From Cacajao melanocephalus (taxonomy: Eukaryota; Chordata; Mammalia; Primates; Pitheciidae), in contig CAUYLG010021559.1 in assembly GCA_963573385.1 (NCBI GenBank), positions 1 through 64,000 on the forward strand: DNA of 64,000 bases. The letters are read 5' to 3'. The notes beneath the pieces were generated by a model. The model had not been told where the DNA came from and did no database searches. It worked only from the letters and a program-made list of their open reading frames with translations. This document shows positions 36,641-48,375 of the stretch, piece after piece. Position 1 is the stretch's first letter. Each line of letters opens with the position of its first letter. Both the position numbers and the translations under genes were made by a program.

Positions 36641-39120
36641 AACACCTCTACGCAAATAAACTAGAAAATCTAGAAGAAATGGACAAATTTGGACATATAC
36701 ACCCTCCCAAGACTAAACCAGGAAGAAATCAAATCCCTGAATAGACCAATAACAAGTTCTGAAATTGATGCAGTAATTAATAGCCTACCAACCAAAAAAA
36801 AAAATCCAGCACCAGATGGATTCACAACCAAATTCTACCAGATGTACAAAGAGGAGCTGGTAAAGAGGGAATCATCCCTAACTCATTTTATGAGACCAGC
36901 ATCATTCTGATACCAAAACCTGGCAGAGACACAACAAAAAAAGAAAATTTCAAGTCAATATCCCTGATGAACATCAATGTGAAAATCCTCAATAAAATAC
37001 TGGCAAACGGAATCCAGCAGCACATCAAAAAAACATCCAACACCATCAAGTCAGCTCCATCCCTGGGATGCAAGCCTGGTTCAACATATGCAAATCAATC
37101 AATGTAATCCATCACATAAACAGAACCAATGACAAAAACCACATGATTGTCTTAATAGATACAGAAAAGGCCTTTGACAAAATTCAACAGCCCTTCATGC
37201 AAAAACAAACAAACAAACAAAAAACAAACAAACAAACAAACTCTCAATAAACTAGGTATTGATGAAATGTATCTCAAAATAATAAGAGCTATTTACAACA
37301 AACCCATAGCCAATATCATACTGAATGGGCAAAAACTGAAAGCATTCCCTTTGAAAACTGGCACAAGACAAGAATGCCCTCTCTCACCACTCCTATTCAA
37401 CATAGTATTGGAAGTTCTGGCCAGGGCAGTCAGGCAAGAAAAAGAAATAAAGGGTATTCGATTAGGAAAAGAGGAAGTCAAATTGTCTCGGTTTGCAGAT
37501 GACATGATGGTATATTTAGAAAATTCTATCATCTCAGCCCCAAATCTCCTTAAGCTAATAAGCAATTTCAAGAAAGTCTCAGGATACAGAATCAATGTGC
37601 AAAAATCACAAACATTCCTATACACCAATAACAGACAAACAGAGAGCCAAATCATGAGTGAATTCCCATTCACAATTGAAACAAGGAGAATAAAATATCT
37701 AGGAATACAACTTACAAGGGATATGAAGGACCTCTTCAAGGAGAACTACAAACCACTGCTCAAAGAGATAAGAGAGGACACAAACAAATGGAGAAACATT
37801 CCATGCTCATAGACAGGAAGAATCACTATTGTGAAAATGGCCATACTGCCCAAAGTAATTTATAGATTCAGTGCTATCCCCTTCAAGCTACCATTGACTT
37901 TCTTCACAAAATTGGAAAAACTAAATTTCATATGGAACAAAAAGGAGCCCGCATAGCCAAGACAATTCTAAGCAAAAAAGAACAAAGCTGGAGGGATCAT
38001 GCGACCTGACTTCAAGCTATACCTCAAGGGTACAGTAACAAAGACCACATGGTACTGGTATCAAAACAGATCTATAGATCAATGGAACAGAACAGAGGCC
38101 TCAGAGGGAAGGCCACACATCTACAACCATCTAATCTTTGACAAGCCTGACAAAAACAAGCAATGGGGAAAGGATTCCCTATTTAATAAATGGTGTTGGG
38201 AAAACTGGCTAGCCATATGCAGAAAGCAGAAACTGGATCCCTTCCTTATACCTTATGCAAAAATTAATGCAAAATGGATTAAAGACTTAAATGTAAGACC
38301 TAAAACCATGAAAACCCTAGAAGAGAACCTAGGCAATACCATTCAGGACATAAGCATGGGCAAAAACTTCATGACTAAAACACCAAAAGCAATGGCAACA
38401 AAAGCCAAAATAGACAAATGGGATCTAATTAATCTAAAGAGCTTCTGCACCAAAAAAAAAAAAAAAGAAAGAAAGAAATCTTTCATGAGAGTGAACAGGC
38501 AACCTACAGAATGGGAGAAAATTTTTGTAATCTGTCCATCTGAAAAAGGGCTAATATCCAGAATCTACAAAGAACTTAAACAAATTTACAAGAAAAAAAC
38601 AAATCACCACATCAAAAAGTGGGCAAAAGGAATGAACAGACACTTCTCAAAAGAAGATATTTGTGTGGCAAGCAAACATATGAAAAAATGCTCATCATCA
38701 CTGGTCATTAGAGAAATGCAAATCAAAGCCACATTGAGATACCATCTCATGCCCATTATAATGGTGATAATTAAAAATCAGGAAACAACAGATTCTGGAG
38801 AGGATGTGGAGAAATAGAAACACTTTTACACTTTTGGTAGGAGTGTAAATTAGTTCGATTATTGTGGAAGACAATACTTGTGGAAGTATTGTGGAAGACA
38901 ATATTGTGGAAGGCAATTACTCAAGGATCTAAAACTAGAAGTACCATTTGATCCAGCAATCCCATTACTGGGTATATACCCAAAGGATTATAAATCATTC
39001 TGCTATAAAGACACATGCACATTTATGTTTATTGTGGCACTGTTCACAATAGCAAAGACTTGGAACCAACCCAAATGTCCATCAGAGATAGACTGAATAA
39101 AGAAAATGTGGCACATATTT
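36641..39120 (+). pseudogene. L1 ORF2 remnant (reverse transcriptase and C-terminal region)
   Basis: Begins with [16 protein letters not shown] just upstream of the RT domain. RT landmarks visible are [28 protein letters not shown], and the catalytic-motif region [14 protein letters not shown] at about 37480-37520. A (CAAA)n tract at 37199-37242 causes a frameshift. Another A-rich expansion with 'aaagaaagaaagaaa' sits at 38450-38480, and a local duplication at 38860-38910. The endonuclease domain is absent. Confidence 0.9.
37199..37242. repeat. (CAAA)n microsatellite inside L1 ORF2
   Basis: Repeated 'caaacaaacaaa' units lie between 'cagcccttcatg' and 'ctctcaataaactaggtatt', where L1 consensus has only a short A-rich segment. 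It shifts the ORF2 frame. Confidence 0.93.
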
Positions 39121-39516
39121 ACCATGGCATACTATGCAGGCATAAAAACATATGAGTTCATGTCCTTTGCAGGGACATGGATGAAGCTGGAAACCATAAT
39201 TCTCAGCAAACTAACACAAGAACAGAAAACCAAATACTACATGTTCTCACTCATAAGTGGGAGTTGAACAATGAGAACACATGGTCACAGGGAGGGGAAC
39301 ATCACACACTGGAGCCTGTCGGGTTGGTGGGCGAGGGGAGGGATAGCGTTAGGAGAAATAGCTAATATCGATAACGAGTTGATGGGTGCAGCAAATCACC
39401 ATAGCATGTATATACCTATGTAACAAACCTGCATGTTCGGCACATGTACCCCGGAACTTAAAGTATATTAACACATGCATATATACACATAAATGTATAT
39501 AAAAGAAAATGAAGTC

Positions 39517-41720
39517 TAACTATAGCAAAATAGATTTTGCCTTGAGAAATCAGAAGAGCCTTATCGTTTTCCCCAAGTATTCATATGATGATTTTGCTCT
39601 TCCCACACAGTCCCTATAACTTATGCTATGATTTGTCTCTGAAGTATCATTTGCTACAGGTAAAGATGTCATGAAAATAATTTGGCCAAACCTTTTTAGT
39701 ATCAGGCATGCTGCAGGTTAGTTACTTGTTTAAAACTGTGGTATCTTTTTTTTATTTGTTTACAAATTCATAAAATGTATTATAAGACAAAGCTATCACT
39801 TATCTTTGTCACCCAGAAGAAATTGTATCACTTTCATCATTTGCTACAAAATTCAAGTAGAAGCACAAGTACTTCTTGGGGATGGTTTTTATGAAAACAT
39901 TTAAGATACATTTGAATTGACAGTCTTGTTATCATCAAAGAAGAAATTATTTTTTCATTCTGTTAGGACTATCTTTAGCGGAATTTGTGCAAATAACTGT
40001 GCTCTTTAGTTGACAATAGAAGTATACCTATACTAGCTCTGTTGTTTGTAGTGCTATTGTTCAACTAAAAGGTGCTGTCAATCCACACATTTAGTTACTA
40101 ACGTGATGGACAAAAGTAAGAACTCCTGCTGACTCAATCTCAATTACAAATTCAAAACTGCTATCAAAAGTGTATTTTGAATATTGCAGATGTGTTTTGT
40201 TACAGAACTTTTAAGACTGTTATATAAGATTTTTTTCATGGTGGATTGAATTAAAAACTCCATTGAAATATAAATAAATATGATCATCCACTTTTACAAA
40301 GGCTAAAATAGACTTCTATTCTGATTCATTCAACATTAAAGTTGTGGTACAAAGAGCCTGGGTCCCATCTGCTCCAAGTAGGTGGCCCTCAAGAGTCATT
40401 AAAATTATCTTTTTAAAATTACAACTCAGCAAGAGCAATCCATTTTGTGTAGCCAGAAATTATTGTCCAAATGCCCATCTGCATGTCCTTTTAAGAAATG
40501 TAGTTCAGCAGAGGAAGTGCTGGCTCCTTGGGGAAATCATTCTCATCTTCGGCATACATATGCTGTGCTACAGTTAATCAGGCAAACTCTATTGATGTTC
40601 CTGGCACTGGGGCGTGATTGAATATTTAACAAACAAATGTTCCTGAGCCCAGAAGACAAACGGTTCAAGAGATTTGGGACTTTAAAAAATATATATTAAG
40701 TTAAATCAAAAGCATTTTGTATTTGTTCTTCTGAGAAACAGATGAACAGATGATTGGAAAGTGAAAATGGCATGACAACTTCTTTGCTACTCTGACAAAT
40801 TATATTCAATTGCTGTACAGGTTTTCAGTAGCTATATGATAAACTGAAAGGAAACAAGTGGTTATTTTTCAACCAGATCATGTTACACTAACTTCTCATG
40901 CATGTAACAAATTTATATGTTACGTGGAAAAAAGTTCATCCCAGAAGGTGTTGAGCCCAAATGAATTACACATGTGAAATCAATGAATATCATCTCTACC
41001 TTATTAAACAGGCAAAAGCATGCCTCTTCTTCTGCCTATAACAATGCAAAGAGAGGAATAGGGTTTTGCCAGTGCACTCCTAATAAATCCTTTTAAATTC
41101 TCCATTTATTTCTCTAAATGGGAAGCTGACCCAATGGAAATCAAAACACTACTCAGATTTAATCTCTTATATCATCTTGCCTTTCTCATTCATCCCAATT
41201 TCTCTTTCAGAATCTGAAACCAGAATTAGTAATTCTAGGGCAACCAAGACAAACAAGCCTTTGTACCCTGTCCAGATTCTCCAGTTATTTGTTCTTTCCA
41301 TATATTTAAAATAGCATGGAAATGTATTACTGTGGAAATGCAGTGCAACCAGGAGAATGCTCACCAGGGTACACAGCTAAATCCATCTGCTTCTTGGCTG
41401 ATCTCCAAACCAGAGTGTATCTTAGGAAAAATGTAAGATGAATGTCCATGTACACACTCATGAATATTTCTATGTAAATAATCACTGCTCATGCCAAGCA
41501 AAGAGAAATGCTTTACACCTGAGTAAACTGCTAGAAGGAAGAAATTCCGCAGGTGGAAAAATACATTTCTTACCAAATGCATTGATTTTTAAGGTGTTTT
41601 CTGAATGATGTGGCAAACTTCTAGTTTTCCATGCAGCCCTCTAAATTCCCGAAGTACATCTGAAATTTCTAAAATGACATTTGCTATCTTCTACCTTATG
41701 ATGTTATTACTTTTTAGGTA
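39517..41720. other. Intronic DNA without recognised repeat
   Basis: About 2.2 kb of AT-rich DNA without a repeat I can name and without an exon-like segment on either strand. Confidence 0.5.
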
Positions 41721-41724
41721 CCAT

Positions 41725-41855
41725 TTCTCTGTTAGACTTTATACCTATTGAAGGAGTAGCCCTGTCCTTCTTACCTGTGTATCTTGTGTAGTGTCTAGAA
41801 AATGCCTCACACAGAGTAGGAACTTAACAAATATTTATTGAATTAATATATACTG
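41725..41855 (+). mobile_element. L2 3' end fragment
   Basis: 'cctattgaaggagtagccct', 'gtgtagtgtctagaaaatgc' and 'gaacttaacaaatatttatt' give the L2 3' signature. Part of it (41783-41824) recurs in inverted orientation at 42301-42342. Confidence 0.7.
41783..41824 (+). repeat. Left arm of a 42-bp inverted repeat
   Basis: The core gtgtctagaaaatgcctcac...aggaact (41791-41824) has a reverse complement at 42301-42334 with 33 of 34 matches. With the outer 8 bp, about 40 of 42 positions pair. The arms are separated by about 476 bp. Confidence 0.93.
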
Positions 41856-42300
41856 AAAACACTTCCAATTTCTAGCTACATTATATACAAAATATCATGT
41901 TTTAATTTTTAATGATGGAAATGAATAAGTAGAGGATCTTTTGATCACAGAAATCCGACTGCCAATTGTATATGACAATTACAGGAAATTAAACTGCATT
42001 TTTTTTTAATTAGAGAAGAGTTAGCCTTGTCTCACTGCCAGACCAAATTAAAAAACATCTATGGTAGTTCCACCAATACCATCTTAGAACTAGGACTTGG
42101 GGAATGTTTACCATAGTTTTTGTTTACCTTCTTCTCCAGACAAGACTAAACTTTTATTCTTTATGTCTATGAAAAAAAATTGCAAGAGTCACCACTCTAT
42201 TACCTAATGATTTAGATCACTGGACATTTTTTCAGGTAGCTCTGACAGTCTTTCGAGTTTTCTGCCTGAAGGCAGAGTTCTTCAACCATATGAACATCCT

Positions 42301-42342
42301 AGTTCCTACTCTGTGTGAGGCATTTTCTAGACGCTATACAAG
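42301..42342 (-). repeat. Right arm of a 42-bp inverted repeat
   Basis: Reads agttcctactctgtgtgagg then cattttctagacgctatac, the reverse complement of 41783-41824. The surrounding sequence does not extend as an obvious antisense L2 copy. Confidence 0.93.
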
Positions 42343-42586
42343 CCCAGACTGGTAGCGAAGGACAAGCTCACTCCGTAAGTGTCCTGTAGCAGAGAGGGTT
42401 GCCCAGTGCCTGCAGCTGAGGCCATGCAGGGACAGTTGCAAGTGCAGAAATATTCTCGCCAGTCTTATTTTTTCACTTGGGCCACAAAGGAAAGGCCCAA
42501 GATTGGCAACCAATCACCATCTTTTCTTATACCCTCTCTGGAACTCTGAAAGATAAGTTTCTCCATCAGTTATAAATGTATGTGCA

Positions 42587-42588
<2 letters not shown>

Positions 42589-42628
<40 letters not shown>

Positions 42629-42630
42629 TG
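42589..42630. repeat. (TG)n microsatellite
   Basis: A run of TG with one 'tatg' interruption near 42620. Confidence 0.95.
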
Positions 42631-42864
42631 AAGATGAAGCTAGTGTAGACAAGAAAATGTATGCCCAGGATGAGTACCAAGAAGAAATGTTTATAAAAGA
42701 TCCTTAACAATGCAGTTCTCATCCTTAGTGTACTGTAGGTAAACCATTTCTTAGGAGTATTTTTTTAGTATTATTGATTAATTTTCTTCTTTAGATATTT
42801 CAGTATTATATTTTTTAAACAGGAAAATACCTACTTTATTTTGAAGGTTCTTTTTTTTTCTATA

Positions 42865-43535
42865 GTCATTCTTTTTTTTTTTTCTTTATTTCAATAGATT
42901 TTGGGGGAACAGGTAGTATTTGATTACATGAATAAGTTATTTAGTGGTGACTTCTGAGCTTTTGGTGCAACTATCACCTGAATAGTGTATACTGTACCCA
43001 ATGTGTAGTCTTTTGTCCCTCACGCTCTTCCCACCCTTTCCCTGAGTCCTCAGAGTCCATTGTATTATTCTTATGACTTTGAGTCCTCATAGCTTAGCTC
43101 TTACTTATGAGTGAGAACATACAATGTTTGGTTTTTCATTCCTGAGTTACTTCACTTAGAATAATGGTCTCCAATTCCATACAAGTTTCTGCAAATGCCA
43201 TTATGTTGTTCCTTTTTATGGCTGAGTAGTATCCCATGGTATCTGTGATATGTGTGTGTGTGTGTGCGTGTGTGTGTGTGTGTGTGTATGTGTATCACAT
43301 TTTCTTTATCCACTTGTTTATTGATGGGCTTTTGGGCTAGTTACACATTTTGGCAGATGTGACTTGTGATGCTATAAACATGCGTGTGCAAGTATCTTTT
43401 TCATATAATGACTTATTTTTCTTTCGGGTAGATACTCAGTAGTGGGATTGCTGGATCAAATGGTAGTTCTACTTTTAGGAATCTAAAAGTTCTCTTTAAG
43501 GAACATTGCATTCTCCACCAACAGTGGGAATGTGA
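42865..43535 (-). mobile_element. L1 3' part, antisense (L1PB/L1MA-like) with internal (TG)n
   Basis: Reverse complement of the L1 3' UTR and ORF2 C-terminus: 'agattttgggggaacaggta', 'cttacttatgagtgagaaca', 'ggctgagtagtatcccatgg', 'gggattgctggatcaaatgg'. The TATACACCATGG region is expanded into a (TG)n tract at about 43251-43290. Confidence 0.92.
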
Positions 43536-43570
43536 AACCTCTTAGAAGAGATTTTAAGACCCAAGTATAC

Positions 43571-44870
43571 AAGGAGACTTCAAAAAGTTCATGGAAAAAG
43601 CCTACTATGAAAAAACTATACATGGATTTCAAAAAAATATTGTACCAAAATAAACCTGCACTAACTTATTATGACATGTTTGAACAGAATCTAGTTTGAA
43701 GCACTAAGGAAGGGTAAGACATCAGTTTGAAAAAAAAAGCCCCTATCAGAGCAATATGAATTCTGCTAAAATTGAAGCAAAAACCAACATCAAATTTATG
43801 GTGAATCTTGGACAGAAACATGGTAAAATCATTGTTACTTTACAAAAAGCTGATGGGGACAATGCCTCCAAAGAAATCAGCAGTTTACAAACTTATTTTA
43901 AGAAGGGATGAAACAATGTTGAAGATGAAGCCCTCAATGGCAGGTCATCCACATCAATTTGTGAGGAAAAAAATAATTTTATCCATGCCCTAATTGAAGG
44001 GGACCAAAGACTAACAGCAGAAACAATAGTCAATGCCACTGACATCTCAATTGATTCAGCTTACACACATCTGACTGAAAAATTAAAGTTAAGCAAGCCA
44101 CTCAATGAGTGCCAAAACCATTGTGCCCAGATCACCTGCAGACAAGAGCAGAGCTTTCAATGGAAATTTTAAACAGGTGGGATCAAGATCCAGAAGCATT
44201 TCCTTGAAGAATTATAATAGGAGAAGAAAGGTGCCTTTACCACTATGATCCTGAAGGCAAAGCACTGTCAGAGCAATGGCTACCAAAAGGTGTGAGTGGC
44301 CCAGTCAAAGCACAATTGGACCAGTCAAGAACAAAGGTCATGGCAATGGTTTTGGGGATGCTCAAGGCGTTTCACTTGTTGACCTTCTAAAGGATGAAGG
44401 AACAAGAACATCTGCTTATTATAAGAGTAGTTTGAGAAGGTTAGCCAAAGCTTTAGCTAAAAAACACGCACAGAAGCTTCCCCACAGTCTTTCTCAACAA
44501 CAACAATTCTCCTGCTCACTCCTCTTGTCAAAAAAGGTCAATTTTGCAAGAGTTTTGTTGGGAAATCATTAGGTATCCACATTATAATCCTGATTTGGCT
44601 CTTTCTGACTTCTTTTTGTTTTATAATAAGGAGCACCCATTTTTTTTGTTTTGTTTTGTTTTTTTCAGTTAATAATGTAAAAAATAAAAAAGACTATATT
44701 GATGTGGTTATATTCCCAGGACCCTCAGTTTCTTTGGGATGGACTGTATGGCTGGCATCATGGCTTACAAAAGTGTCTTGACCTTGATGCAGCTTATGTT
44801 AAGAAATAAAGTTTATATTTTTATTTTATCCTTTAATTTTATTTTTCTGTGAGCTTTTTGAAGTCCCCTT
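43571..44870 (+). mobile_element. Hsmar2-like mariner DNA transposon, full length, inactive
   Basis: The terminal inverted repeats are 29 bp: left 43571-43599 (aaggagacttcaaaaagttc...) and right 44842-44870 (reverse complement aaggggacttcaaaaagctc...), with 25 of 29 matching. Length 1.3 kb equals that of an intact mariner. A transposase remnant on the plus strand can be read across frames: HGKIIVTLQKADGDNASKEI, then NNVEDEALNGRSSTS (compare the mariner helix-turn-helix linker), and TAETIVNATDISIDSAYTHL. Stops and frameshifts disable it. A T-rich insertion ('ttttgttttgttttgttttt') lies at 44642-44668. A TA target dinucleotide is no longer clear. Confidence 0.85.
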
Positions 44871-44999
44871 GGACCTCGCTTGAGAGCACAGCTGTCTGCT
44901 CATCTCAGCTACATTTCACAAGAAGAAAAAATTATAACAGGGCAGGGGTTAGAGGTCTCATACTCTATGTAAGAGACTGCAAGAATTACTCAGTATGGC

Positions 45000-45350
45000 A
45001 TACTCTGCCTTTGACATATTGCCTTGAACTCTCAAACCAGTCCAGCTTCTCTATCATCACTGCCATTGCCTTAATTCAGGCATTTCAACCATCCTACTAA
45101 CAACAATACAATAGTCTTCTGATTGGCCTCCAGTTCTACTGTCTCTACAAACCAACCCAGACACTCCACAAACAGTATCCAAAAACATGTACCCCTGCCT
45201 TCTATTTTGTGTCATTGTGACATTCCCCTGCTTCACACAATGGCTTCTGTTTGCCTTCAGAATATAGTCCCTGAATGCCAGGGATTATGTTCTTGTCTAA
45301 CGTTGCAGTCCTGGCATCTGCAGCACCTAGATGTACTTGGCCCATGATAA
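45000..45350 (+). mobile_element. Possible L2 fragment
   Basis: 'cttctgtttgccttcagaat', 'atagtccctgaatgccaggg' and 'ctggcatctgcagcacctag' are reminiscent of L2 sense sequence, but divergence is high and the ends are guesses. Confidence 0.4.
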
Positions 45351-45977
45351 GGAAGAAAGGAAGACAGAACAATGATAGATAAGATAGATCCCTTCTAATT
45401 AAAAGCTTTTGTAGATCTCTCCCTTGTGTCATGCCCAACCTTGAGCAGACTCACCTTTGCCCTTGCTTCGCTTCTGAAAGGAAGATTTTACTTAGATTGC
45501 AATCATTATGTTGAGTGTGTATGATGGTCAAACATTCAGGAAGAAATTGAACAGTCCAATCAGTCACCCAAATATTTGTTTTAAAAATTCCAACCTTTAT
45601 AAATAACTAGATGCTGGGTTCTGTGTGTCTATAAATTGAAGGGCAAAGGAATAGCTTACTGAAACTGAATGTTAAGATATGCATTGTCAGACACCAAATA
45701 ATGTCTTCAAAATGTACTCTGCTTTTTAATTTTTTCTCTATTCTAAGTTTATCATTTTACATCCATTTATTATATATATTTAAATAGATGAGTCAAATTG
45801 GAAGAATCTACCATGACAGGTACATGCAGTGATCACGCAGTTTAAATGTATTATTTTATAACAGAAAAATCTACCTATTGAAATAGCACTATGTTTCTCA
45901 TTTTCATTATCTACTTTCATTGCCATTGATTTCATGTTTGTAATTCTTCCTTTATCGGATTTACAAATTTAAACTTT

Positions 45978-46262
45978 TGGCTGGGCATGGTGGCTCACGA
46001 CTGTAATCCCAGCAGTTTGGGAGGCTGAGGTGGGTGGATCACGAGGTCGGATTCAAGACCAGGCTGACTGAGATGGTGAAACCCCGTCTCTACTAAAATG
46101 CAAAAATTAACTGGGTGTGGTGGTACATGCCTGTAATCCCAGCTACTTGAGATGCTGAGGCAGAGAATTGCTTGAACCTCGGAGGCTCAGGTTGCAGTTA
46201 GCGGAGATTGTGACACTGCACTCCAGCCTGGGTGACAGAACAAGACTCCGTCTCAAAAAAAA
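45978..46262 (+). mobile_element. AluS-like SINE, sense
   Basis: From 'ggctgggcatggtggctcac' to the terminal A-run, with a 'actaaaatgcaaaaattaac' linker. 'aaacttttg' at 45971-45979 and 'aaacttttg' at 46276-46284 suggest the target-site duplication. Confidence 0.95.
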
Positions 46263-46970
46263 ATAAATTTTTTTAAAACTTTTGCATTTCTATGGATAAT
46301 CACAGAACTGTGGACTTGGAAAATTATTGTAGCTTTCATTTTCAGCTTTCCAAGTATTTATGCTTAATGAGGTTTACATTTTGTGGAAAAAATACACTTT
46401 CTAGAAAAAACTAAAATTTTCATGTAAGAAAAATACTTTATAAAACATGTTCCATTATCTATTGCTCTTGAAAAACAAAACTGCCCCACAGTAAGGTAAA
46501 AATGCTTCCCTAGACCCACTTGCATGTATTAATAGAGTACCATTTCTCTGCTTAAGTAGGCTAAATACCATCAGTTCTAGTTATTTCTTTTTCAATGGAG
46601 TTAACTTATCAGAAAGTCAAAGTATATGATTCTTAGATGTTTTAGATGACTTGCTATGGATTCTCTTCTTTTAGACATTCTTTGGAATGAATATGAGTAA
46701 CTACTTCTTAAATGTTCTCTTGTTATTCATAAGTAAAAAATATGCCTTACCCAGACCAAATACTATATCACAGGACATTTTACCAAATGGTTTATACCTA
46801 TTTGCATTGCTAGTTTTAGTTACTCATATTTTTCTTTACAGATTAAAATCTACATATATGTGCTTTTGCTTTATTCATAGAAAATATGAATTTATGAAGA
46901 ACTTGTACTCAGTAACCTATTCACCACAAATTTCTGCTCAAAATGATTTTCATTTTGTTCCCCAATGTAG

Positions 46971-47348
46971 GGTAACCACAGTATCCAGGGTTCTCCAGGC
47001 CCAACAACTGGTCCTTCAGGGTTAACTCAGTTAACTTTAGAGAGCCTGCTGGGGAAGGCTGCAAGATGGACAAGTAAGGAATATATAAAGAGCGCCTACA
47101 CAGAAGCAGGAGCCACAGAAAGCCAGGATTCCTCGGCAAAGCAAACAGATAGAAACGACTTTCAAATGAGTTTGTTGCCTACACCATGCCTTTCTCCAAC
47201 TAGAAGAAATTGTGGATCCTCTCAGAAAACTCCAGACCCCCTAATCAAAGCAAAGGACCTACCAGCCCAGCAAGTGCCAGCTTCACTAAACAAAACCTCC
47301 CTGAAAGAAGTCTCAGGGGAAAGGCTGAGCTCGATCCCCGAAGCATCT
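46971..47348 (+). CDS. Internal coding exon E of the unrecognised gene
   Basis: 378 bp (126 codons), phase 0 at both ends. Acceptor 'ttgttccccaatgtag', donor 'gcatct|gtaagt' (strong). It encodes GNHSIQGSPGPTTGPSGLTQ through SLKEVSGERLSSIPEAS. The first part is Gly/Pro/Ser/Thr-rich, then LESLLGKAARWTSKEYIKSA may form a helix. PTPCLSPTRRN is a good proline-directed kinase motif. Long disorder is likely. Acceptor phase and frame fit exon D exactly. No known domain is recognised. Confidence 0.92.
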
Positions 47349-48149
47349 GTAAGTGATTCCATGTGGTTTACAGATGCCGGCAATATGTCCTGCTGTGTTC
47401 CGTTCTGTTCCGCACACGTTTTTAGCAGTATCTATTTTTCATCATTTGAGTGATTAGTAATGTATTTTCTTTCCTATTCTGATGTGTTTTAGTTAGGTAA
47501 CAGCAGCTGTTAAAGAGTCTACTGCACATCCCGAGGATAATAGAATACCTCATGTTTTTAATGAGAAAGATAATTATGTAATTTTCATCTTAACAGTTAT
47601 TTTTTTATTTCCTAGTTACTTCCCATAATTTTTAGTTATCACTGCCTACAAATTATAAATGACGATCTGATTTTTGAGCCAAAAGCTTGCCAGTAAAGTT
47701 GACAGATTTTCAATAACAATCTACATTAGGAGCCGTAAAAACATCATTATTCTATTCACTTTCTGGTCTCTCTGCAGCAGTTCCCCAAATAATAAATGAT
47801 ATGAGTGAAGGTTAACAGTAAAGCAGTGTCATCGAATAAATCCCTTGGCTAGTTTGGTGGCTGTATTCATGTCCATCAAATTGATTTTTTCCTTCCTGTA
47901 TTAGTACTTTTCTTCCTTCAATTCCCCTATAAGCTACACTTAGAAACTAGAGAACAAATGAGGCCATGCAGAACACATGACATGTATATTCCATTTTTTT
48001 AAACATTAAAGATTTTCTTTATGTTTTATGTCCTGAATATTCTGTGGGTGTTCCATTGTAAAGCTTTGGTTCAATTATGTTCTAAGCAAGTTACCTGTTA
48101 CCTGGCACAGGTAGTAAATATATTCATAATTATCATCAGCAAAATATAA

Positions 48150-48375
48150 GTAGCTAATATTTTGTGAACATTTATCATGTGCCAGTCAATGTACCAAGTC
48201 CTTTTCCATGAAGTATTTCACTTATTCCTCACAGCAACCCTGTGAGATAAGGACTGCCATTATTTGCACATCATTTTCAGATGAGGAAACTTAAGTTTAG
48301 CATAGTTAATTTTTTCAAGGACAACAGCTACTTAATTGAGGAGGGACAACTTAAACCTAGATTCTGACTCTAGTA
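48150..48375 (-). mobile_element. MIR SINE, antisense
   Basis: 'gtgccagtcaatgtaccaag', 'cacttattcctcacagcaac', 'cattttcagatgaggaaact' follow the reverse complement of MIR. Confidence 0.8.

Larger units (their letters stand above)
35105..39500 (+). mobile_element. Internally deleted primate L1 with 5' UTR, 4.4 kb, flanked by 16-bp duplication
   Basis: The element has an authentic L1 start ('ctggcaagatggcaaatctg', 'aacagctccggtctgcagct'), a 5' UTR to 36456, the first about 60 codons of ORF1, then a direct join to ORF2 in the reverse-transcriptase region, and the ORF2 C-terminus and 3' UTR. The flanks aaaagaacatgaagtc (35089-35104) and aaaagaaaatgaagtc (39501-39516) match at 15 of 16 bases. The 3' tail has decayed into an AT/CA-rich run (39460-39500). 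It cannot code for active proteins: ORF1 is truncated, the endonuclease domain is absent and ORF2 is frameshifted. It lies in the same orientation as the host gene, between exons D and E. Confidence 0.93.

Noticed and set aside
36091..36744. 217-aa frame as a possible L1-derived host protein
   Set aside because: Only the last part is ORF1/ORF2 remnant; the upstream part is L1 5' UTR. It looks like a chance open frame after deletion.
37293..37739. 148-aa open frame on the minus strand
   Set aside because: Shadow of the L1 ORF2 reverse-transcriptase region on the opposite strand.
44276..44572. 98-aa frame as a possible domesticated mariner gene
   Set aside because: It covers only a fragment of the transposase, the rest is broken by stops, and no exon structure joins it to the host gene.
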